Positions 13,801 to 26,969 of a stretch of 64,000 nucleotides of DNA are shown here, piece by piece. This DNA comes from Cyclospora cayetanensis (Eukaryota; Apicomplexa; Conoidasida; Eucoccidiorida; Eimeriidae). The position numbers were made by a program, and so were the translations under genes. Location: positions 62,001 through 126,000 of the forward strand of contig NW_020312050.1 of assembly GCF_002999335.1 (NCBI RefSeq), read 5' to 3'. Numbering within the stretch: position 1 is the first letter of the stretch; every line of letters begins with the position of its first letter. Below the pieces are notes generated by a model. That model did not search any database, was not told where the DNA came from, and saw only the letters and a program-made list of their open reading frames with translations.

Positions 13801-16554
13801 AGTTCCCGCACCATTGCGTGCTGTACAAGAAGAAGTAATGGAGACCCTTGCTGCTGCTGCCTGGGCACAGAGGACCCAGTATCGGCTGCAGCGCAAGCTC
13901 CATAAAGCTGCAGAAGAAGCTGCGGCAGCTCCTGTAGAATGTGGCCTCCGCTTATACGAAGCAAGCCGACAAGGGAGCGTAAGGAAGCAATTCTGTCTTC
14001 TGCCGACCAACTTGTTAAGCGCGGTAGCAGCTGCAATGACAGGAGCACTTACACTCTCGTGAGGCTTTTCAGAGCACCCGAAGCCATCGCTGATCAGTAT
14101 CGATTTGGATGGGCTTACACCAATGCCAGTGGAAACCTGCTATGAGCTGAGCACTTCACTAACAGTTGCAACAGAATTTCTCACGTCGGCCATCAATTGC
14201 TTCAAGTATATTCCAGCCAACTCTACAATCAGCTGTTTCGGTGATCGGTCTTGCTCTTTGAGGTTCAATTGTTCCAAGCGTGAGACCCAATATGTAGCCT
14301 CATGACGTGAACAGCCTCCTAAATCTTCTTCGCCGTCCTCCTACAGCAACACAGTTTATGGAAACGGCCACAAACCGATGCCAGCAAAGTTAAGAGCAGC
14401 AGTAGCATCTCCCGGAAGTGTAGACGCTCCAGGGCAACCTCCAAGGACAGATGCTGTTGTCAGCAAGCAATTGTGAAACACGTGTCTAGCAGGCACTACC
14501 GCGTAGATGAAGACCCTACAAACCTTCGAAGAGCCTTCGGTACTACTTGCCCCGCTACTTGAAATACTAGTATCTCCTTCGTCCTGTCCTCGCGCTAATG
14601 ACTTGCATTGGTTCATCTTCACTTTACGTATGTGATCCTTTCTCCGATAGAAGTAGACGCATCGAGGAGCAGCACTCTGCAGAGCGCATGTGAGAGGTAA
14701 GTCATGTCTGACCATTTTGTTTGGAAAACCCCTTTTGGACCGCCAGATCCCTCAGAGCATAAGGGCAGAGCTATTTAGGCCTTACCAGCAAGAGCTTTTC
14801 GGCCTCTTCTGCCAGTTCCCTATCTGTATCACCGAGTACGAGCAGTACCAGTTGCAGCAGCTGCGGTATCACGTTGGAGCGCAGTAAAATGCGTGGTGCC
14901 ATCTCCTCTAGCAGTCGCTGAAGCATCTGTAACGTTCTTAACCTGAAGGAACTGACTCAGTGGCACTGTTCTGTCCGTATTTACCGGTAAACTTGATGAC
15001 AGCCTTGGCTGCTTTCCAGAAACATCCTGCTAACTCACTTGTTCTGTCCCGCTACTTCCTGCTGAAGGATAGGTCTCAATGCAGTGCTTGCAGCTTTTAC
15101 TAGGCTAGCGGCAACAGCAACAGACTTTTCGGCTGGTCTAGCGGACGAAATCGTCACCAAAAGCCCATCAAAGGCATCGATTGCGTGCTGCATACAAAGC
15201 AGGCAGCTACATGTCGCCGTTCTTTCGAAAGGCAGTAATTTGCGCACGACCGAAAAATTGGCGCTCCTTCCCACCGATGTATCTCTCTCATTTGGCTAGT
15301 GCTCTATTTTGTTTCCGTGCATGCCTCCAAAGTCCACTGTAGGTGCAACGCCGAGAGCGTCAAAACAAATGGGCTTCTAGTGAGAAAATCAGCAAGTCTC
15401 TTGCCGCTTACCCATCGAACAGCTCGTTGGGGTCTCCTCAGGCAGCAAGTGAGCTGCTCTATCAGTGTTTTACTGCTCTGAAAAAGACATCCAAAAAGAT
15501 TGGAGGTGCTACAAAGGCCGGTATCCATCGTTCATCGTGAGCCAAAAGATTTGTCTGGAAGTTGCCATTACTGTGGAAACCAACGTGCAATAAGCCTTTA
15601 TCCATAATGACGGCTTACCTGCAAAAGGACAGTTACTTGCAGCTTTGGTGACAGTGCAGTGAGCAGTCGGCATGCCTCTATGGCGTTGGACGGGCTTTTG
15701 TCCTTTAAGGCCCCTGCAATCCCTGTTAGCAGCGAGTCTGCAAAAGCTGTTGCGTCCCACCCATCCTTGCAATCTTCTGATGACGTCTTCTGCTGATCCC
15801 TGCCTGCTCCTCTGGGTGACAGAGGCGGGTCTTTGGCATGCTTTAGCAAGAGGTGCCGCAGGAACTGTAAGAGTACAAAACGCAGCTCCTCGCTTTTTTC
15901 CCCTCTCCCGGAAGCATCTACTAGCCTTTCAGAAAGAAGCACCACCAGTGGCTTTGTATCTTGTGTGCCTTTATACCAGCTGACGCTTCTGATGTCCCCA
16001 CTATCACCACAGCTGTCATGTCCACTGCAGGAGTTAGGTCCACAGGAGCAACTCCAGACGGAACCCCGAGTGTGATAGTCGCTGCTGCTGTTCGTCGTAC
16101 CGCTGCAGAGGGCTACCACTTCCTCGTGTGAGAGGAACGTTTTTACTGCCAGCTGCAACAGCTCCAACGCTGTCGACCTGCAGGCTTCTGAGGCCTCGTC
16201 TGCGCATAAGCCCGATACTGGGGTATACACGCTACTCATGAAAACCCCAGAAAAGATATTATTCTGGCTATTAATGTCCTTGGACTTATCCATATGGCCA
16301 GTACTGGCGTTGGAAACATGGTCGCATGGTAAGTTTCGCCTGACGGCTTCTTCACTGTAGATGGACAGGATGGACTTGGCCCCGAGAAGCCGAGTTCCCC
16401 TATTGCTGTCTGCAAGCCTATTTAGCTCTCGTCGAAGCCGGTGAACCAGCGCTTGTTGCTGAGCCTGCCCATGTAGTGGTAAGGGCATCACCTGAGGCTC
16501 TTTCATTGTCCCAGGCGGTGGTATGTTGACCGGTCCCGTAGGCCTTATTTCCAT
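10814..16554 (-). CDS. DNAAF5: Dynein axonemal assembly factor 5 (HEATR2-type HEAT-repeat protein)
   Basis: DNAAF5 acts in the cytoplasm to preassemble axonemal dynein arms. The first exon runs from the ATG at 16554 to 15619 (cag|gtaagc donor) and contains the typical start ALVHRLRRELNRLADSNR. A large central exon around 14048-12858 carries HEAT helices such as LLPRLTSWSAEDRIASLR and a block (WLPLIVTHLGL) that lines up with the middle of animal DNAAF5. Strong family signatures lie near the end: LLAPNLRWRPGEANAKLR (about 12110-12050), LQQRLDDARDDIRLSAAAAL (about 11340-11270), and a second helix pair ending at 11109. The last exon, 10918-10814, encodes LYPERYRQLMQKLQVLQEP and stops at TGA. Several internal exons (15528-14200) are assigned only roughly. 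The start could also be a later in-frame ATG (16506 or 16488). Low-complexity Gln/Ser stretches interrupt the HEAT array, as is common in Coccidia. Confidence 0.85.
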
Positions 16555-17898
16555 GCTCCAAACAACAAGATACAAACTATCAGCCTATGTTTTAAAGGCC
16601 AAAACTTATTAATTGAATTATGGTGAGACACTTTGAACTCCTTGCTCTCCAGATTTTCCCGGTCAGTGGCACCACCAAGCCCATACCTTTCCCGTCTCCC
16701 AACGAAAATACTGGTGCCTCCCTTAATTGGTATAGCGAAAGGAGACAAGGTCAAGTCTTCTTTTTCACATTCGCTGTCGATCATATGGACTTCCGCATAT
16801 ACTGCTACTAGCCAAGCAATGGATCGATGTGGTTAAGGCTGTGTAGACTCGGACAATGATTCCGGGTCACCAGCAGCCATCCGACCGAGGTGGGTACAAC
16901 ACGAGTACAGCAATGCTGCCAAGGTTTCATTGATCCGGTACAAATTTAAAAGCTATCAATTTTATTTCACTTTTTAAAACCTGATCACGCATTTATTAAA
17001 CCCGAACAATGTGCAGCAGGCTGCTAATGCAAAAGTAAACGGCAAGTTGTTTTCGTGAGATTTCTAGCCCTCGGAGTTCCTGCAGGCTGCTCATTTATGC
17101 ATTTAATAAGGCCAAGACATCATAAAGCGCACCTCTCTCAAGTGAGTTGCCACTTAAATGTCCTGAGAGACAAATTGGTTCTGTCCGTACAGCGGGCGTG
17201 CGCCCTCTAAGACGTAGGGATGCAGGTGCGGCCAACCACAGCACGATACCAGCAGTATGAGGAGGGTTAACCCTCTCACTCCCTGCACGTAAGCTGGAGT
17301 CAGGCTGAAACGGCTTATCATGGTTGTGCCAATAATACACAATACAGCAAGTAGCCGAGAGAGCCTTACTGGAGTGCGATTCACAGTTGAGCATTCATTT
17401 TTGCGAGGTCGGAGTATGTGATGCGAATTTAATTGTGTAGGCTTAATTCGCTGTGCCCATGCCCTAGCGAACCCTTAGTCTTGTGCCTTTGTCTGATATT
17501 ATCGATTTACTCTTACCCAGAAGTAAATTGCAAGGACATCCACAATACCTGGCATTGCTCGTATCCACAGCTTTCCTCTTTTACCATTCTGCTTTCAGTA
17601 GCCTAAAATCGCTTCCGGTGTGTAAGCTTTCCAGTGCTTGTGTAATATGAGACGAAACCCCTCTTAAGGGGTGCGGGCTGTGGCCCAACTGTTCTAGACG
17701 GAAAACCATACAAGTGACTGTAGCTTGACTGTGCCTGGTATGCTGCCAGGGCCCTAAGAAACAGCTAGAACAACTGCGCATCCAGCTTCGAACACTAGTT
17801 TAGCTCTTTAAGCCGACAGAAGACGAAATTATGGAAGAAGGCCTAAACCTTGATAGCATTCGCCTGTGTAGAGATGAAGGTGAAAGTGAGTACATGAT
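16555..17898. other. Intergenic region upstream of DNAAF5
   Basis: About 1.3 kb between the start of DNAAF5 and the 3' end of the coiled-coil gene, both on the minus strand. Short frames here lack splice sites, composition bias or family resemblance. It probably holds the DNAAF5 promoter and the 3' untranslated region of the upstream gene. Confidence 0.35.
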
Positions 17899-19721
17899 CT
17901 ATTCGTCTTCGTCCTCAGTTGTGCGTCTGGGTCTACTAATACTGCTACGGCTCAGCAGCCTCTGCTTGGTAACTTCCAATATGCGCCATTCTGCTCCAGC
18001 TTCCTTTGCTGCCTCTATAATGTCCTCCGCGAATCGCTGGAATGTGCGATCTTCTTCATCGATGTAAGCAACCGCCTTTTGTTCGTCTGCTACCATCCGC
18101 TCGCGCTCCTGCTTCTTTAATTGTTCTCTTTCTTTTGCTTGCCTTTCCTGCTCCAGCCTTACCTGCCAACAGCGCCTACGCTGCTCCTGGCGCTGCTGCT
18201 CTTCCTTAGCATCAGCAGCGACTGCCGCTGCTCGCAGAAATTCAGCATATTCCAAATCATCTCTTTTCCGTCGCTCTTCCTCCCGTCTCTTCTCTTCGAG
18301 TTGCCCTTCTCTACTTGCTATCAGCTGCCGGACCCGGAACTGCCTATTTTTCTGCTTCTTCTCTTCGGCGTCGTTCACATTGGCCTCCCATTGAGCTTGC
18401 TGACGTTCCTGGCGTAAACTTTCCTGTATCTGACAAAGTCAGCAATACCTTCTTGAACTCCTAAATTTGTAGGTGTTAGGAAGCGCAATATTCCGAGCTT
18501 TCGTGCTGTAGCTAGCCTCAACACAGAGAAAAGCAGAAGCTAGATACAGACCTTACCTGGGCTGCAGTTAGTGCGGCTGCTCCATGGGCCGTAAGTCTTT
18601 CACTTCTATCAAGAGCACAAGCCCTAATCTCGTCTCTTCTCTTCCTTATCATCTCCTCGCGCTGTTGGATTTTCGCCGCGCAGGCAAGGGCTGCAGCCTC
18701 ATCAGCTTGCTTCTGGGCATGTGCAGCTTTGCGTCTTAGTCGGAGTGCTTCATTCTCCAGCATCAAATCCCTATGCAGACTTCTAATCTGCAGTAATCAC
18801 ACAAATGAAAGCGGAGGGTAGCTGTTTTCTTAATAAGAAAGCACAAGCAGAAAGACTTTTACCGTGCCACTAATCAATTTAGGCAAGACAAATCCGATCG
18901 CACCTCCTGTAAGCTACTGACTGCGTGGAACTCGTTTCTCCACTCAGACCGCTTTGCTTTATAGGTTTTAGGCGATCGGCGTTCCCGGGCCTTGGTTTTG
19001 TGGAGCATACCTTTTCCTTTTTCGCGTTATTCCCCTCGATTTCTGCTTGTTCAGAGTCCTGTAACTGCTTCCTCATGGCTTCCAGTGCAGCGCTTGTCTC
19101 CTCACATGCCCTCATTCTCTGTTTAGCCCTTTCCTCAATTTGATGCTTTAGCATTACCCCCGCCTGCACTACATTTCCATCCAGCTCCTCAGCAGCGAGC
19201 GGCTGCATTTTCCTCTCTTCCTTGCTATCGAAGTAAGACTGGCGCAATTTCTCTGTAGCGCGCTTCTCTTGGGCCCATCTCTGCTGTTCCTTTTGCCCAG
19301 CGACTGTGTCAGCTATCATTAGTGCCCGGATGAAAACTCTAAATTTTTCATCCTTCCTCTGAGGCAAATCTTTGTCTCGCTCAGCTGATACATCTTCAAG
19401 TAATTCCTTTTCTTCCGGCCCTTCCACATCGTGCCTGAAAGGCTCTGGGCTACGGGGCTCTTGTTGGTGTGGCCGTACAATAAGGTTGTTTTGCTTGGTG
19501 CCGCAAGGTGAATTTCGCCAACTAAGGGCCTTTGTAACTGTTCCTTTCTGATTTACAGTCCTGTAAAGCAACAGCTCCTTCGTTCCGGGGTCTAAGGCGG
19601 TTAAAGCTCCCGAAGCAAGCTTCTGTATGCATTGTAGGTCTCTCTCATATAGGGTCACCCCAGGAACTGCCAGACGTTTCCCAAAGCAGTTAGGGTTATC
19701 CCAAAAAAACCTGCCACTCAT
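17899..19721 (-). CDS. Glu/Arg/Lys-rich coiled-coil axonemal protein, CFAP210 (CCDC173)-like
   Basis: Three exons join cleanly in phase 0: 19721-19011, 18787-18557 and 18429-17899. They give 490 residues, close to the length of TPH (trichohyalin-plectin-homology) axonemal proteins such as MNS1 and CFAP210. The start ATG at 19721 is preceded by no longer in-frame exon that I can see. Near the N-terminus VTLYERDLQCIQKLASGAL matches the position and pattern of the helix that opens the CFAP210 family. The rest is one long charged coiled coil (for example RREEERRKRDDLEYAEFLR). The C-terminus, DEEDRTFQRFAEDIIEAAKE, resembles the end of CFAP210, a microtubule inner protein of doublet microtubules. 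MNS1 or CFAP53 relatives are the alternatives. The gene structure is certain; the family name is an inference from pattern and context. Confidence 0.75.
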
Positions 19722-20384
19722 TCGCGCTAGGCTAATGGAAGGATGCGCCTTGAGCAGTTAACAAGGAAAATGATAGCAATACAGTGCCGAGTTTCTACGG
19801 CAATACACCATAGGCAAGGCTCTGTGCGACAGGGTTTAAGCATATAACAAGTAAAAGAGCCTAAGAGGTGCAAAATCACCAGTTGGGTCCGCTTTTAATG
19901 CCTCTCCCATTGCTGGACCGCTCGACGGCGCTGTATTCTAAACACGATTGTAAAACGATATCGAAGTAGTTCAGTAACAAGCCCCGCTCACCCCGGTGGA
20001 AACAAGCATTAATTTCCTCAGAAGGGGCGCATGGAACCCAACGAAGAGATACCTTCAAGGCGTTTCAAAGGTTTTTCAATGCAGTAGAGCTCCTGCTGCC
20101 GTTGCGTCCTGCCCAGGTTCGCGAACAGTGGCACAATTGCAGCCCCAAGGCTCGCGATTGAAAATTTCAGGTGCGGAGGGACAACATGCTATCTGCTATC
20201 CGAAATGTCAATGGATTCTTGAAATACACACATATATACTATTATTAGTCGTTTTCGCGTCAATAAATGCCATATTGGCCCACCAAATTCCGTCACTCCC
20301 ACTGGTGGCTTTGCGAACCAGTGCATAAGCATCTTAGCTTACATTTCATGACTTGCTAGTTCTTCATGTTGCAGGGACCGAATA
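19722..20384. promoter_or_regulatory. Shared divergent promoter region of the CFAP210-like gene and IFT121
   Basis: Only 663 bases separate the two start codons, which face away from each other. Both products are flagellar, so a common control region active in male-gamete development is an attractive guess. No motif could be assigned. Confidence 0.4.
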
Positions 20385-23300
20385 ATGCAGATCTGGCTGG
20401 ATCGAACATTGCCATGTTGCTCGGTTCGCAGCGTTGCGTGGCTCGGAGACTGGCTTTTCCTCGGGACCGACGACGGAACCCTGAACACTCTGAGGGTTAC
20501 CCCTCGATCCTCCATCACTGCTACTCCTACTACAGGAGAAAGTAACACTTTTCAGAGGAAGCTTGGAGAAGCTCATCACATTCAGTGCTACTCCGGGCAC
20601 ACAGTAAGCAAAGAACCTCTCTTTACATACTTCCAGACAAGCAACGCATTCTGTCGTCGTACGGCACTTCATACGGATTATTATTTCTGCTTTTGTGTCA
20701 TGTGTACGTTGCTTCAGGCTCCAGTGTGCTACGTGTGTGCAGATGCAAAAGGATTAGTAGTGACAGGAGATTCATATGGCTACGTCGGCGTTTGGGAGGA
20801 GGCTGGTGGACAATGGCAACGTCACTCGTACTTCTCCCTTGAGGCTTCTGGGGAATTGGTGGGCCTCACATGTGTCTCATCAGCTGATTTCGCGCCGCAA
20901 GTGCACATCTGCGCATTAGATGATGGCCGCCTGCTGAGGGGGACGTCTGAGGGTGTGGTTCTCTGGTCGCGCGATGTGAAAAAGCCTTGTTCTTGCTTTT
21001 GTGCTCGCCCTGACGGCAGTGGATTTGCTCTGGCAACGCATGACGGCGAAATTCTTCTTTACGATTCCCGGGGTCTTCTCATTCAGAGGCGAGCTCCAAG
21101 AGCTCATGATAGCACTACAGAAAGGATCACGGGTGAAGACCACAGCCACAAATCTTGGTAGAAAGCATTTCACATGTAATTGGTTTTTTTAGTGCCTATC
21201 AAGCACGGAAGTGGTATTTATTGATCTGTTTTGCGTGCAGCTCTGGCATGGCAACCAGGATCTTGGTCACTTCAACCGTTACTGGTTGCCTATCGCAGTG
21301 GTCACGCCCTGTTGTTGCAGTCTGCCGGGGATTCCCAACCCTATCACATAGATACCAGGCTTTCTTCATGCGTGGCTGCAGAATGGAGCCCTGCCGGAAC
21401 CTACGCTGCCTTGCTAGGTCTGCCTACTTCAGATGTCTTGCCGCGCATCCGGTCCTTCAGCGCAACACCAGAAACAACAGAAAAAAGCATACGCCAGGAC
21501 AGTGCTGTCCGAACGAGCCTCTTGCAGCTCATTCAGGCTAGCGGTGAGGTAGTTGCTTCTCTAGATTTGGTCAGTGGCGAGCCTCGGTCGCTCGCGTGGG
21601 GCTTTGAAGGGGGAATGCTTGCAGCAGCCGCAGATCTAGGACTTTTTCTAGTGTCAGTGCGTCAGGATGCTGTATGCTGTTCGTTCGGGGATCATGCACT
21701 AGCTATTGCTCGTCCGGTAATACACCAGCAGCTAGCAACAGAGGTTTCCTTTACGGGCGAGCAAGGTGGTTGCCGCTGCATACGGGTGTTTCCGGGCCCT
21801 CGTCTCCTCGTCTCAGGCGAGAGGCACTGTGCAGTTATGGCACACGCCACACCCGTGTTGCCACCAAGAATCTTCTGGGATGAAGAGTCATGTAGCGCTT
21901 GGCAGCATCAGCTGCAGCACCAGGAAGGGCCGTACAGGCTCCTCGATGAAAATGTATTTTGTGAACCTGGCTTGCAAAAGCCGCAGCAGGAACGAAAATA
22001 CGACGGTTTTCCTGTAGAACTCTGCGACATCTTTGGCAACACAATCGAGACCGTGGTGTCTCCGCTTGGGCCCCGCTTTGCAGTACTTCTTTCTCAGTGG
22101 CTAGTTATTGCTGGCAGCTCGCAACATCTCTGGCTTTACCGTCTAGACGGGAAGGATGACAGCAAAGAGGCTCCCTTAGCTTTACTTTTAGACCTTGACT
22201 CTCTCATAGAAGAACCTTTATTCAAAAAAGGCAAAGGAGAGATATCCACTTTAAGTGGGCGTGAAGACTGCATAGTGTTGGGAACAACAGAAGGTCAGCT
22301 GCTGCGCCTTCGGCTATCGCCTACTGTGCCACACGTAAAACTTGAGGCCTCCGGTCTAGCACCAAGTGGACTACTAAATCTGAGGCTTAGCGCTGGATGC
22401 ACAGCAGTGGCAGGCTCGGACCAGCAGGGGTTCTTGCATATCTTGAATGCTGTAGTTGCACATGGACCTACCGGTAAGTCATACAATGCTCAGAAAGCAG
22501 TAACGATTGATTATTACATACACCCCATGCTACTGCGGCATGATACAACGTATAGTCAATCACAGATATCGCCGTATGTGCAGTAACGTAGCCATGGTTT
22601 CCAAGTTACTACCCCAGTGGTTTTCCCCATATGTGTCCTACGGCCATCAGCAGGTTTTGGTGCTAAGCTATGCGACACCATAGAGGACGCTCTAGATTAC
22701 CTGTGGGCATCTGATCAAGACAACATGATCGCAGTATTGCAAGGGTCTCGGATGATACTAATCTGCACTACACATCAAGAAGCTGATCAGCCATATAACA
22801 TGAGCCTTCAGGCAAACGATAAGCCCCCATGTGGGCCGATGTACCTGATTGAGCTGTCAAACCTCTGTGCAAAAGCTTTGTGCCTCTCCTGTTTCCAACA
22901 AGGGCAAGCAGCGGCTTCTGAACATGACTTCTTGATACGGTATGATGCAGAACCACTAGTGCAAATGAGACAATTGATCAGCCTGGAACAATTACGAACA
23001 GATGAGTCAGGAGCGCTAGTGGGACTACGGCGGGCTACTGCACTGGCAGCAAGGTTTAACCATCCCACCTTGTGGAAGCTCATTGCAGACGCCGCGTTGT
23101 TAATGGAAGACGTAGACGCCATTGAAGAGGCGTTAGTGAGGTGTGTATGACTTGAATAGCCTTTTACTATACCGGTTCTAATGCTGTACTGCAGTGACAT
23201 ACAGCCTTCAATATATACTGAGCTCAGATGACACCAGGATCACTGAAAGATATAGTCAAAGTTCTGCTCATAGAGAACGCGTCCTGAAAACAAACATTCT

Positions 23301-25060
23301 ACAGCGCTAGACTTTTGCGGGTGCGCAGATGTGAAGATTATTGTTGCATCCAGGTGCTCAAACAGGCTCGCCGATTAGGCGAAACAGGGGAAGGCAGGCC
23401 CCTACTCAAGGCTTTAGCTGGGGACATTTTGGGGGCGGGAGTATTCTATGAGAGTCTGCAAAAATGGGATCAAGCTGCTTACCTTTTTGCTACTTTCGGA
23501 ATGTGGGAGGAAGCATCAGATACTCTGAGGCTGACTGAGTCCTCAAAAGGTCGTGGAGATCAAACTGTTACGAATAATGTTCGCGAGGCCTTGGCTGATG
23601 CCTGGAAAGAACGAAGGCAGTGGTCACGAGCAATCGACCTCTATCGGTCACTTGTGCCTCGAGAGGGACTTTTTGAATCATACTTCTTTTCCGAGGACTA
23701 CGAGTCGCTGGAACGCACTACCAGTGGTCTTCATGAAGAAGAACAACAGGTTTTATTGCGTGCGGCTCACTTACTTGCTGCTATTGGGAAGGGATCAGCC
23801 AGCGCAGAGGCTTTCCTTAAGGCGGAGATGCCAGAGCTTGCCTTGAATGCAGCATTGCATAGTGGAGAATGGACAATGGCCATCTCACTGGCCAGAGAGC
23901 ACTGCAACAACACGAAGCTGCAAGCGATCTCTGCTACTTATAAGGCAGCCGTGCAGCACCAGCAGGGTGTTGGCGGTATCCTTCATGCAGATGAAACCTC
24001 TATTTCTTTGGGCGACCCCGAGGCAGCAGAGCAGGGACTGGACATCTTCACAAGCCAACTTGAGTCATCCACATGGAGTCCCCAAAGACAGCGCAACATG
24101 CGTGTCATGGCTGCACTGTTGATTCGGCAGAGCTGTTCGACCAATGCTCGTACAAACGAACAATATTGTTTGACATATGAGATTCCCAGCAGCACTGACA
24201 GGCCTTATAGGGCCACACCATCTGTAGCACTCACCGGGCACTTCTCCCCCAATTTAGAAGAAGAGAAACAGTGGCTCGGGGCAGCAGAGTACCATCTGTA
24301 CCTGCTTTGCTGTCTTCATCACTCTGAGCGACGATTTCGTGCGGCTCTTTGTGCGGCTGTGAGACTTTGGGAGTGCTGCTCGCAAGAGGTTCCCCGTCAT
24401 GTTCGAGCCCACCTACTCTTTGTTTCCGCCTGCAAAGCAAAAGAATGGGAGCTCTCATCACAAGCGCTGCATGTGCTAGAGATGAGCTCTCCTGCATCAT
24501 CAAGGGAGAGCCAGCACCTGAAGACCACAAGTATCTTACTCTTTGCAGAGCGTCGTGAGCGCGAGCCTCTTAGGGCCTATGATAAGCTCCTCTGCCCCGG
24601 ATGCAAGTCACTAAGCTACTACTGGGAATGTTCCTGCCCTAATTGCGACTTATATTTTCCTTGGTGTGCGGCTACTGGGCTTCCCGTACGCTACGTTGCT
24701 TGCTTACTCCGGGATGCCTACACAGTCGAGAAGGATAAGACCCTTTCGGCGCCACCGTTACGTATGGATGACTCATCATCTACCATCGCTGGAGGGCCCA
24801 AACCACCTGACCCTGAAATGGTCTGGCCATATGGTGGACCCTGTGTTCCCAAGGAATGCGGTACCTGCAGCCTCTCCACTGCAGCGTGGGGACCGGGGGG
24901 TTCCCTTCATTTATGTCCATTTTGCAGCCAGCCTTTCGTGGGTAAAGGACCAAGTGGCGTGAATTCCCGAAACACCCCATTATGTTGGCTTACAGATGAA
25001 GGGGTGCCGAACTATCTGTCTATGGTAAAGCTTGAAGAAGCTCGACTTCAGGCAAGTTAA
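20385..25060 (+). CDS. IFT121: Intraflagellar transport protein 121 (WDR35), IFT-A complex subunit
   Basis: IFT121 is a core IFT-A subunit that drives retrograde transport and membrane-cargo entry in cilia. Five exons fit in phase: 20385-20603, 20718-21132, 21241-22473, about 22654-23140 and 23329-25060, giving about 1,361 residues (the human protein has about 1,180). The N-terminal half is a double WD40 propeller: SVAWLGDWLFLGTDDGTL, LVVTGDSYGYVGVWEE, FALATHDGEILLYDSRG, SLAWGFEGGMLAAAADLG. The helical solenoid follows: LWKLIADAALLMEDVDAIEE, which matches the animal protein closely, then FFSEDYESLE and WLGAAEYHLYLL. The C-terminus carries zinc ligands: CPGC, CPNC, WCAATGLPV, CGTC and CPFC. 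This pattern, in particular CxATG followed by CPxC near the end, separates IFT121 from IFT122 and IFT144. The fourth exon could start three bases earlier at a tandem cagcag acceptor. The first exon ends at a gtaagc donor. Confidence 0.92.
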
Positions 25061-26969
25061 CTGAGTGCATTGCCACGGCCATAGAAAACTGAGCCCTTTA
25101 AGAACGGCAGCTCTGGCATCAAGCCGACATTCCTCATTGGTGTATGGCCATGATGTATCATCAAAATAAAATTTTTTTGAGAAGCATTATCCATCCTTTT
25201 TGCAAAGTAGCAAGTTAGGTCGCCATGACTTTCGAACAACCATGGATAATGAAAGAGTATTTATTTTTCGACATGTTCATAGCCGGAGTTGCGGCGAAAC
25301 CAGGTTTGGTCTTTTTCAATATCAAAATGACCTATAAATCAAGTCTCCGCGTATTTACATGATGCTTACTACGGCCAAGCTCAATCTCGAATGGCTGCTT
25401 CTCTCTAGCTAAAGCACGAACTCGGTGAGCTGAGCATGTTATTGAGGTTTTCTTGAATACATGCACTGCTCATGGCAAGGATCTCCATCCCATGGATTTG
25501 GTCTAACTTCTTAATATAAATGTCGATTCTAGATCACTCCAGAGAATCAAGTAGCTAAGACAGCCGGGCAATTGTAGTAGGGTGGAATATTCAAGACTTT
25601 ATGGCCAATACAAATTCCTTACGCTGAGGTAGGTCGCATCTGAAAGAACGCCAGTGTGCAGTATGCACGCTCAAAAGGCTGCAGACAAAGGAGTTCTTTT
25701 CTTGGATGTCAGCTGCCTAAGGGCAAACCAGAAGCGCTTCTTCGAGCTTTTTTTCTCTCCAGAACTGCGTACCCTCAGACACAGTGGTATGTGCTCTTGA
25801 CATGCTGAGTGCATTTGGAATGATCATTGTATCAGTCCAGATCGTAAAATTTTGCCAAGGACAGTGGGATCGCGCATAGCTCTAGTGTCCATGACTAACT
25901 GACGCTTCTTAGCGACTCTGCCTTCCAGATGTCAGTTTTTGAAAAGATATTGCATCACCAAATTAAGTCATTCTGTTCCAAACTTTCAGGATTGGCAACA
26001 AGTATTTTTGTTTTCAACAGGTGTTAAATTTTCTGTATCCTTTCGTATCCTAGCCACGAAAATGTCTCTCCTTGACACAAGTCATGTTTTTAACGCATAG
26101 ATTCATTTGCGATTATTTTGTCCTTGCAAAGCCTTTGGAATCCATTGAGTTAAGTAGGATTTAGGCCAAAACGTACCATAGTTTGCGCATAAGCACCTGA
26201 TATCCAAAAAGAAGTATCTCTTCCTATATAGGCGCTAATGTGACGGTTGACTTGCTGCTCCCAAGGGCAATAACGGTGGTGCTTAGAGGAAAAGTTACTA
26301 CCCAAACTCTTGCATGCATAGCATAGCTTGCTTCCAAGCAGGGCTGCAGCCCATGCCGGCACCCCTCATATACTGTATGCCAAACATTAGCTATCCTGCG
26401 CTTCCTTACATGGTGAAAGCTGTTCGTTGCACTACAGGGGCCAGCTGTAAAGATCAATTTTAAGGCGCCGTAAATTGACACTTAACTTCAGAAAATTCAA
26501 AGCTCAATACGAAGTTACTGACTGTCTTCCAAAAACATCTCGACCCTTTCCTTGCCCTCTCCCCTCCAGGATCGCGCATGAGAGGAGATGCGCAGATGGG
26601 ACTGAACTTACTGCACTCTTTAATCAATCCAAGCATTCACGGCTATCTACAAAACGCGCGTAATTTACCACACGCATGGCGTCATCCTGAAGCAACCTAT
26701 CGCAAATCTGCAATAAATAAGATATACGAACAGCAATACTCAATATTCAATTCATATTGGGTGCGTTTAGTAGAAACTGCTCAAGTCTAGCTTAGCCCAC
26801 ACCACCAGTTCACTTACTGCAGCGTTCCATTCATGATCTGTCGAGGAAACCCCTCAACCAATTCCTGGATAGTATGTGCTTTCTATTAGACACAAACGCA
26901 GTGCCGAAGGCTACAGAAAACATGTACTTTTACTACGGCACGAACTGGTTGCCTATGATTCTCGTTTGC
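25061..26969. other. Convergent intergenic region between IFT121 and the DNAAF5-like gene
   Basis: About 1.9 kb between the stop codons of two converging genes. It is AT-richer than its neighbours, and I see no coding exon, repeat or RNA gene in it. An AATAAA-like stretch (caaaataaaattt, about 25161) may serve IFT121. Confidence 0.4.

Noticed and set aside
13510..14062. Plus-strand frames inside DNAAF5
   Set aside because: They are antisense shadows of the 396-codon HEAT exon and have no splice or family support.
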